Shown here: positions 1 through 4,467 of the stretch, in pieces
How the letters are laid out: each line of letters begins with the position of its first letter
How positions within the stretch are numbered: the stretch's first letter is position 1
Assembly: GCA_017848205.1 (NCBI GenBank)
Contig: JAGDDO010000412.1
Location: 1 to 5,351, forward strand
Origin: Oscillospiraceae bacterium
GTDB taxonomy: Bacteria > Bacillota_A > Clostridia > Oscillospirales > Ruminococcaceae
Reading direction: 5' to 3'
Length of the DNA: 5,351 nt
Program-made: the position numbers and the translations under genes
Notes under the pieces: generated by a model
Told to the model about the DNA's origin: nothing
The model's input: only the letters and a program-made list of their open reading frames with translations
Database searches by the model: none

Positions 1-1
1 T

Positions 2-742
2 GATTCATTCTCGGACGGAGGAAAGTTCAATTCCATTGATGCCGCCCTTAAACGTACTGAACAGATGATAGCCGAAGGTGCTGACATTATCGACATAGGC
101 GGAGAATCCACAAGACCGGGTTATGTACACATAACACCGGAAGAAGAGACAGAAAGAGTCTGTCCGGTAATCGAAAAGATAAAAGCTAACTTTGATGTAC
201 CGATATCAGTTGACACCTACCATTACCAGACTGCGGAAGCTGCAGTAAAATCAGGAGCCCACCTTATAAACGACATCTGGGGATTCAGATACGATAACGG
301 AGAAATGGCTGAAGTTGCCGCAAAGTACGGCGTTTCAGTATGTCTTATGCACAACAGAAAAATTGCTGAATACGGCGACTTTTTAAATGATGTCGTAAGT
401 GATCTTGCTGAAAGCATCAGCATAGCTGAAAAAGCCGGTATTGACAGAAAGAACATTCTCACTGACCCTGGTATTGGTTTTGCCAAAAGCTTTAAACAGA
501 ATCTTGAACTTACAAATCACCTTGAAGTCCTCGACAGACTTGGACTTCCGGTACTTCTCGGCACATCAAGAAAATCAATGATCGGGCTTGCTCTTGATCT
601 TCCTTCTGAAGAGAGAGTTGAAGGTACTCTTGTTACGACCGTTATCGCAGTGCAGAAAAACTGCCTGTTTGTCCGGGTTCATGATATTAAGGAAAACAGA
701 CGCGCAATCACAATGACAGAAAAGATCATGGGAAAGATATAA
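2..742 (+). CDS. folP: Dihydropteroate synthase, 5' end outside window
   Basis: Cytoplasmic enzyme that condenses 6-hydroxymethyl-dihydropterin pyrophosphate with p-aminobenzoate to give dihydropteroate; it is the sulfonamide target. The frame is already open at base 2, where it reads DSFSDGGKFN, the classic first DHPS signature, so the gene begins upstream and only about 20-30 N-terminal residues are missing; the ATG at 65 is internal. Further family motifs follow: DIGGESTRPG (pABA-side loop, visible residues 31-40), ISVDT, INDIWG, a LMHNR segment in place of the usual MHMRG-like loop, DPGIGFAKS, LLGTSRKS (pterin/phosphate-binding Lys and Ser) and the C-terminal RVHDIKE. 246 residues are visible, consistent with a total near 270. 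The stop at 740-742 lies 3 bp before folBK, so the two are co-transcribed. Identity is very secure; I see no damage. Confidence 0.96.
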   Translation, partial: DSFSDGGKFNSIDAALKRTEQMIAEGADIIDIGGESTRPGYVHITPEEETERVCPVIEKIKANFDVPISVDTYHYQTAEAAVKSGAHLINDIWGFRYDNGEMAEVAAKYGVSVCLMHNRKIAEYGDFLNDVVSDLAESISIAEKAGIDRKNILTDPGIGFAKSFKQNLELTNHLEVLDRLGLPVLLGTSRKSMIGLALDLPSEERVEGTLVTTVIAVQKNCLFVRVHDIKENRRAITMTEKIMGKI

Positions 743-745
743 AAT

Positions 746-1564
746 ATGGATATTATAAAAATAAAAAATCTCGAAGTATTCTCAAACCACGGTGTTCTTA
801 AGGAAGAAAATGTTCTGGGACAGAAATTTCTCATTTCCGCTGACATTTATCTTGATACACGGGAAGCCGGAACCACCGACGACTTAAACAAATCAGTGAA
901 CTATTCTGAGATCTGCCATCTTGTAAAGAACATAATGGAGAGCAATACTTTCAAGCTTATAGAAACAGCGGCAGAAAAACTCGCAACCGCGATACTTCTC
1001 GAATACAGCCTTATAAAAAAGATAGTTCTCGAAGTCAAGAAACCGTGGGCTCCTATACTTCTTCCGCTTGAATACGTAAGCGTAACTGTAGAAAGAAAAT
1101 GGCATAAGGTATTTCTTTCCCTTGGTTCAAACATGGGTGACAGAGAAAAATATCTTAATGATGCGGTTGAATTTTTAAAGAATGACAAATACTGCCGTGA
1201 CATTAATGTTTCGTCATTTATTGAAACTGAACCATACGGCAACACTGAACAGGACAGTTTCATCAACTGCTGTGTAAGTCTTGAAACTCTTTACTCACCT
1301 CATGAACTTCATGAAGTTACTTCACAGGCCGAGAAGAATGCCGACAGAAAAAGACTGGTCCACTGGGGACCGAGAACTCTTGATGTAGATATTGTTTTAT
1401 TCGATGATCTGATAATGCACGATGAAACGCTTACTATTCCGCATATTGATATGGCAAACAGAGAATTCGTTCTGAAACCTCTTGCAGAACTTGATCCGTA
1501 CGCTGTGAATCCTGCACTCGGAAAAACAGCTGCCGCAATGCTGGCGGATCTTAAAAAGTCATGA
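746..1564 (+). CDS. folBK: Bifunctional dihydroneopterin aldolase / HPPK (FolB-FolK fusion)
   Basis: Two consecutive folate steps on one 272-residue chain: aldol cleavage of dihydroneopterin to 6-hydroxymethyl-dihydropterin, then its pyrophosphorylation by ATP. Residues 1 to about 118 are FolB: the NHGVLKEENVLGQKF segment holds the conserved catalytic-region Glu (about E21), LIETAAEKLA (about E73) is a substrate-side Glu, and VKKPWAPI carries the active-site Lys (about K99). Residues from about 121 are FolK: LSLGSNMGDRE at the start, then FIETEPYG, and WGPRTLDVDI, whose D213 and D215 are the Mg-ATP ligands, followed by IPHIDMANREFVLKPLAELDP. There is almost no linker between domains. GGAAAG lies 9 nt before the ATG. 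The product feeds FolP, encoded just upstream. The 3' end overlaps folA by 4 bp (ATGA). Such FolB-FolK fusions are well known in Firmicutes. Confidence 0.95.
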   Translation: MDIIKIKNLEVFSNHGVLKEENVLGQKFLISADIYLDTREAGTTDDLNKSVNYSEICHLVKNIMESNTFKLIETAAEKLATAILLEYSLIKKIVLEVKKPWAPILLPLEYVSVTVERKWHKVFLSLGSNMGDREKYLNDAVEFLKNDKYCRDINVSSFIETEPYGNTEQDSFINCCVSLETLYSPHELHEVTSQAEKNADRKRLVHWGPRTLDVDIVLFDDLIMHDETLTIPHIDMANREFVLKPLAELDPYAVNPALGKTAAAMLADLKKS

Positions 1565-2043
1565 CAATAATTGCATGTGCCGACATGGAATGGGGAATCG
1601 GACGCGACGGTGGTCTGCTTTTTAATATTCCGGAAGACATGGAATTTTTTAAAACCGCCACCAGAGGAAAAACAGTGGTAATGGGACGTAAAACTTTCGA
1701 ATCGTTACGGATAAAACCTCTACCGGGAAGAAGAAACATTGTACTTACAAAAAGCGAAAGTTTCTCTTTTGAAGGCACAGAGACTGCACACTCATTAACT
1801 GAACTGTTCTCACTTCTTGAAAACACACCGAAAAATGATGTTTTTGTTATCGGCGGTTCAAATGTATACAGGCAGCTTCTGAAATACTGTGATACGGCAC
1901 TGATCACAAAGGTATCTGCTTACGGAAAGGCTGACAGTTTCATTGTCAATTTCGATAAACTTTCCGGCTGGAAAAAAGAAAGTGCCTCAGAGCTGAAGAA
2001 CTGGAACGGAACTGAATTTCAGTTTGTTAAATACGTAAGATAA
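1561..2043 (+). CDS. folA: Dihydrofolate reductase
   Basis: NADPH-dependent reduction of dihydrofolate to tetrahydrofolate; the trimethoprim target. At 160 residues it matches bacterial DHFR length. Visible motifs are the N-terminal strand TIIACADMEWGIGRDGG (Met20-type loop), PEDMEFFK with the catalytic acid at D26, GKTVVMGRKTFES (NADPH site), PLPGRRNIVLT, and FVIGGSNVYRQLL (the second nucleotide-binding GG). One oddity: the usual PW before the catalytic helix (P21-W22 in E. coli) reads LF here (L20, F21), so the near-invariant Trp is Phe. The ATG overlaps the folBK stop (ATGA) and no strong Shine-Dalgarno sits at proper spacing; GGCGGA is about 15 nt upstream. Translation therefore probably depends on coupling to folBK. 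It is the last gene of the operon; in-phase TAA TAA TAA codons end it. Confidence 0.95.
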   Translation: MTIIACADMEWGIGRDGGLLFNIPEDMEFFKTATRGKTVVMGRKTFESLRIKPLPGRRNIVLTKSESFSFEGTETAHSLTELFSLLENTPKNDVFVIGGSNVYRQLLKYCDTALITKVSAYGKADSFIVNFDKLSGWKKESASELKNWNGTEFQFVKYVR

Positions 2044-2065
2044 TAATAATGACCCTCAGGTAACA

Positions 2066-2229
2066 GAAAAGCTCCTGCTAAACTTAAGGAAACGCTGATT
2101 TATGAATAAATCAGCTTGGGGCTCCGGGGCGAAGCCCCGCAAATCCCACATTCGGAAATCCGGCGAAGCCGGATTTCCGGTTTAATCAGTGTTTCCTTAA
2201 AATGAAAATAAGTTTAGCAGGAGCTGTTT
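2066..2229. terminator. Bidirectional terminator with an enlarged, interrupted loop
   Basis: The arms AGCTCCTGCTAAACTTA (2070-2086) and TAAGTTTAGCAGGAGCT (2209-2225) are perfect reverse complements, 17 bp. The left arm follows GAAAA and the right arm precedes GTTTTATTGTGTTTT, so a T-rich tail lies on the exit side in both directions. The site sits between the convergent ends of folA (2043) and the amidohydrolase (2255), where a shared terminator is expected. The arms are 122 bp apart because a separate palindromic element fills the loop; removing that element with one TA leaves a 9-nt loop, AAATGAAAA. Termination is inferred from structure and position. Confidence 0.7.
2085..2199. mobile_element. 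MITE-like palindromic element inserted in the terminator loop
   Basis: Between TA at 2085-2086 and TA at 2198-2199 lies about 111 bp bounded by inverted repeats AGGAAACGCTGATT (2087-2100) and AATCAGTGTTTCCT (2184-2197), 14 bp with a single G:T-type mismatch. The edges can equally be read as TTAA on both sides. Internal hairpins are GCTGATTTA-TGAA-TAAATCAGC (2094-2115), CGGGGC-GAA-GCCCCG (2125-2139) and a 12-bp stem with a GAA loop (2153-2179). There is no coding capacity. Small size, terminal inverted repeats, a putative TA or TTAA target duplication and no ORF fit a non-autonomous MITE or a REP-like repeat. No transposase is present to say which family would move it, and its copy number in the genome cannot be seen here. 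Confidence 0.55.
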
Positions 2230-2254
2230 TATTGTGTTTTAAAGCTGTACCGTA

Positions 2255-3052
2255 TCAGATATTCTTTCCGTACTTTCTAAGAAGATTTTCCATATTCTCG
2301 TGGAGAATAAGCTCACGTTCCTCGGCTGTAAGAGGAAGCTTTGCGAAAAGTTCAAGTTCGTCACTCATGTTCCACATAGGGAAATCAGTACCGAAAAGAA
2401 CATGATCAGCACCGAAAGCATCAACCATGTTTCTTACTTCTTCAGGAGTAAGCTTGTAAAGTGAACTTGAAGTGTCAACATATACGTTTCTGCCCTTGTA
2501 TGCTTCAGGTGTTCTCTCCCATTCTGACCAGCCGCCGAAGTGCGATGCGATAACGTCAAGGTTCGGGAAAAGGTCCATTACCTTTGCCATCTTCTCAGGT
2601 TTAGACCATCCTGTGCGGTAGTCGCCGGTATGGAAAAGGATCGGCATTTTGCCTTCAGCTGCTCTGTAGATCTCAAAAGCCTTTTCATCGTCTATATCAA
2701 AACGCTGAAAGTCAGGATGAAGCTTAATGCCCACAAGCCCCATTTCGCGCGCTCTTTCAAGTTCCGCATCTATTCCCTGAAAATCAGGATGCATAGCACA
2801 GAAACCGATGAGTTTATCGCCGTGCTTTCTTACATTTTCAGCAAGGAAATTATTGATGCTTGCAACCTGCTCAGGAGCAGTGGCAACTGAAAGAATGACG
2901 AATTTATCAATACCGGCCTTTCTGCCCTCGGCAAAAACGGTATCAAGCTTTCCGTCATGTCTCATAGGAAGGTCGTAGAATTTTCCTATTCCTGCAACGG
3001 CCTTTTCTGCTATCTTATCCGGAAAAATGTGAACATGCGAATCGATTATCAT
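2255..3052 (-). CDS. Amidohydrolase-family metal-dependent TIM-barrel hydrolase, substrate unknown
   Basis: A 265-residue cytoplasmic protein of the amidohydrolase superfamily (Amidohydro_2 / ACMSD-like branch). In order: DSHVHIFPD with metal ligands H6 and H8 at the end of strand 1; GIKLHPDFQ (residues 108-116, with H112); ILFHTGD (H141); IASHFGGW (H171); and LFGTDFPMW with the catalytic/metal Asp D223. All positions expected for a one-metal barrel are present, so it should be an active hydrolase or decarboxylase. There is no signal peptide. The family contains decarboxylases, lactonases and many uncharacterised members, and neither sequence nor neighbours fixes the substrate. AGGGAG (3061-3066 on the complementary strand) sits 8 nt before the ATG, supporting the start. 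The gene is probably monocistronic: an apparent terminator separates it from the upstream adenosine deaminase gene and it has its own promoter candidate. Confidence 0.85.
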   Translation of the reverse strand: MIIDSHVHIFPDKIAEKAVAGIGKFYDLPMRHDGKLDTVFAEGRKAGIDKFVILSVATAPEQVASINNFLAENVRKHGDKLIGFCAMHPDFQGIDAELERAREMGLVGIKLHPDFQRFDIDDEKAFEIYRAAEGKMPILFHTGDYRTGWSKPEKMAKVMDLFPNLDVIASHFGGWSEWERTPEAYKGRNVYVDTSSSLYKLTPEEVRNMVDAFGADHVLFGTDFPMWNMSDELELFAKLPLTAEERELILHENMENLLRKYGKNI

Positions 3053-3073
3053 TAAAAACGCTCCCTGTAATAA

Positions 3074-3111
3074 TTACTCTGTTACTCATTCAGTATAAAC
3101 TGATAGAGTAA
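3074..3111 (-). promoter_or_regulatory. Dyad operator candidate over a TATACT -10 box
   Basis: Within 3082-3111 the + strand shows TTACTC, 3 nt, CAGT, ATAA, ACTG, 3 nt, GAGTAA: two nested, exactly centred inverted repeats spanning 30 bp. An extra direct TTACTC copy lies at 3074-3079. On the - strand the centre contains TATACT (3092-3097), a good -10 hexamer that would start transcription about 30 nt before the amidohydrolase ATG. No convincing -35 exists at 16-18 bp (TACAGT is the nearest), so the promoter may be weak or activator-dependent. Binding by a dimeric regulator is an inference. Confidence 0.4.
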
Positions 3112-3121
3112 ACGACTGTAC

Positions 3122-3149
3122 AAAACAGAAAACCTGAAGCCGGGTTTTC
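3122..3149 (-). terminator. Probable terminator of the adenosine deaminase gene
   Basis: Reading the - strand, 12 nt after the TGA at 3161-3163, GAAAACC and GGTTTTC form a 7-bp stem around an 8-nt loop (3128-3149), followed by TGTTTTGT. The stem is AT-rich and the T-tract is interrupted, so termination may be partial and some read-through into the amidohydrolase gene is possible. Confidence 0.4.
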
Positions 3150-3160
3150 CCGCGCTTTGA

Positions 3161-4177
3161 TCAGAGTTTTCCAAAATCGTCATCTATTTTCTTTAAAAAT
3201 TCTGCTTTGAGAGTATCTGCGGCAAATGACGCTGTTACGGCATTTACGATCAGTTTCTTAAGTTCTGAGACTCCAAAGCCGAAAGCTTTTGCTGTTTTCT
3301 TAAGCTCATTTTTCAGGTCAGTGGACGACACGCTCATATTGTCGGTATTGATCGTTACTCTTATTCCCTGTTCCATGAATTTTCTTACGGGAAGTTCAGA
3401 AACATTCTGAACCACGCAGGTGTTGATGTTGCTCGTCGGACATATCTCAAGCGGAATGTCCTTTTCCTGCAGAAGCCTGACAACATTTTCGTCTTCTGCA
3501 GAGCGCACACCATGACCAATACGGTCGGCACCGTTTTCAAGAGCAGTACGGACACTGTCTGCACCGAGTGCCTCACCGGAATGAACTGTAAGTTTAACAC
3601 CGAGCCGCTTTGCTTCCTTAAAAACATAAATGTAGTTTTCATTCGGAAACAGAGCTTCCGCACCGGCAAGATCGCAGGCGTATACACCCCTGTTCTGAAA
3701 TTCATAAGAAAGTCTTACTGTTTCAAGATTTTCTGCATGGTTATCCGAGCCGTCACGCATACAGCAGAGAATGAGTCCGGCACGGAAACCGGATGCTGCA
3801 ATTCCGTCGAGTACAGCTTTTACAACTTCTTCCTGAGTAAGTCCCTTTTCGCAGTGCTTCTGCGGTGCAAAACGGATCTCAGCATACATGAGCCCTTTTT
3901 CCGCAAGAGTCAGACACAGGTCTTCGGCTGCAGCTTTCAGGCTTTCCCTATGCTGCATAAGTGATACCGGCAGTGAAAAACGTTCAAGATATTCATTAAG
4001 ATCAGAACAGTCCTCAGGGACCATAAGCAGGCTCTTTAAAACACTGTCGTCATCAGGAAGCGATACATTTTCAATCGCTGCAAGACGGCGGGCCGAAGCC
4101 ACCGAAACCGATCCGTCCAGATGAAGGTGAAGGTCTGCAAGACAGTTTAAAGAGTCAATAAACGTGCATATATCCAT
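3161..4177 (-). CDS. add: Adenosine deaminase
   Basis: Zn-dependent hydrolysis of adenosine (and deoxyadenosine) to inosine and ammonia, a purine-salvage step. The 338 residues match the usual bacterial length. Motifs: LADLHLHLDGS with zinc ligands H17 and H19; YAEIRFAP (99-105); DLAGAE (169-174, substrate-binding Gly); TVHSGEA with zinc ligand H199 and catalytic E202; RIGHGVRS with H222; LEICPTSN (243-250); and NTDN, where D279 is the last zinc ligand. The residue after it is Asn rather than the Asp of the mammalian/E. coli NTDD motif; the NTDN form is, from memory, common in Gram-positive and actinobacterial adenosine deaminases, so activity is expected. GGGGG on the coding strand (4185-4189) is 7 nt before the ATG. 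It is transcribed divergently from the HTH-aminotransferase gene, behind a good promoter and a leader of about 120 nt. I considered adenine deaminase of the same superfamily; motif set and length favour adenosine deaminase. Confidence 0.9.
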   Translation of the reverse strand: MDICTFIDSLNCLADLHLHLDGSVSVASARRLAAIENVSLPDDDSVLKSLLMVPEDCSDLNEYLERFSLPVSLMQHRESLKAAAEDLCLTLAEKGLMYAEIRFAPQKHCEKGLTQEEVVKAVLDGIAASGFRAGLILCCMRDGSDNHAENLETVRLSYEFQNRGVYACDLAGAEALFPNENYIYVFKEAKRLGVKLTVHSGEALGADSVRTALENGADRIGHGVRSAEDENVVRLLQEKDIPLEICPTSNINTCVVQNVSELPVRKFMEQGIRVTINTDNMSVSSTDLKNELKKTAKAFGFGVSELKKLIVNAVTASFAADTLKAEFLKKIDDDFGKL

Positions 4178-4298
4178 TGTAATTCCCCCGTCCCGATAAG
4201 CTTTAAAAAACAGTCATTAAAGCGCCTGATATGAAATGGGATCAGACCCGGAATGGCTGTTTGTTTTTGAAAACTGCAAAGCGGTTTCTTAAATCACA
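4178..4298 (-). other. Leader of about 120 nt upstream of adenosine deaminase, with competing helices
   Basis: If transcription starts about 7 nt after the TATAAT at 4305-4310, the message has a leader of roughly 120 nt, long for a simple gene. Possible helices include CTGAT/ATCAG (4226-4230 with 4241-4245), a long-range AAAACAG/CTGTTTG pairing (about 4207-4213 with 4257-4263), and GCTTTAA/TTAAAGC (4200-4206 with 4217-4223). The last shares bases with the long-range one, so they are mutually exclusive. I recognise no known riboswitch; the purine riboswitch core is absent. A regulatory role is only a possibility. Confidence 0.3.
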
Positions 4299-4304
4299 TA
4301 CTAT

Positions 4305-4333
4305 ATTATAGCACTTTAAAGCGGAAATAACAA
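4305..4333 (-). promoter_or_regulatory. SigA-type promoter of adenosine deaminase
   Basis: On the - strand TTGTTA (4328-4333) is followed after exactly 17 nt by a perfect TATAAT (4305-4310). Directly upstream is an A/T tract of about 20 bp (4334-4353), like an UP element. It points away from the divergent promoter at 4365-4393, with about 30 bp between the two -35 boxes. Confidence 0.7.
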
Positions 4334-4363
4334 GAAATTATTTTTATTTTTTTCGGAAATACT

Positions 4364-4449
4364 ATTGAACTTTTCTATAACTGGTGATATAATAGAATTC
4401 AGAGATTGAACTTGAAATTGAACTTTCAGGTATTTGAAATTGAACTTTC
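4364..4449 (+). repeat. Four ATTGAACTT repeats around the HTH-aminotransferase promoter
   Basis: ATTGAACTT occurs at 4364-4372, 4405-4413, 4417-4425 and 4439-4447. Copies 3 and 4 are embedded in an identical 16-mer, TTGAAATTGAACTTTC (4412-4427 and 4434-4449), whose GAAA and TTTC ends form a short dyad. Start-to-start spacings are 41, 12 and 22 bp; the last two are near one and two helical turns. Copy 1 contains the -35 box and copies 2-4 lie just after the expected start site. This fits an operator array for cooperative repression, most simply by the HTH protein encoded just downstream. Confidence 0.6.
4365..4393 (+). promoter_or_regulatory. SigA-type promoter with extended -10 for the HTH-aminotransferase gene
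   Basis: TTGAAC (4365-4370), 17-nt spacer, then perfect TATAAT (4388-4393) preceded by TG one base upstream (4385-4386), an extended -10. The expected start is near 4400, giving a leader of about 68 nt that contains three of the four ATTGAACTT repeats. This is a strong promoter by consensus, which makes repression plausible. Confidence 0.8.
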
Positions 4450-4467
4450 TATTTAAAGGTAATTTTT

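Noticed and set aside
65..742. folP starting at ATG 65
   Set aside because: The same frame is open back to base 2 and encodes the conserved DSFSDGG signature, so the true start is upstream of the window.
901..1266. 121-codon - strand ORF
   Set aside because: Antisense to folBK across the domain junction; it has no motif and is a compositional shadow.
2202..2405. Small + strand ORF beginning inside the palindromic element
   Set aside because: It is antisense to the end of the clearly real amidohydrolase gene, starts in the loop of the repeat structure, and shows no recognisable domain.
3512..3964. 150-codon + strand ORF
   Set aside because: It lies entirely antisense to adenosine deaminase, whose catalytic motifs are all intact; the product is Cys/Phe/Ser-rich as expected for a shadow frame.
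4178..4298. Purine riboswitch upstream of adenosine deaminase
   Set aside because: Position and gene make it attractive, but the conserved purine-aptamer core and its paired loops are not present.
4364..4449. CRISPR-like array
   Set aside because: The repeat core is only 9 bp (16 bp in two copies), spacing is irregular at 12, 22 and 41 bp, and the array sits on a promoter; operators explain it better.
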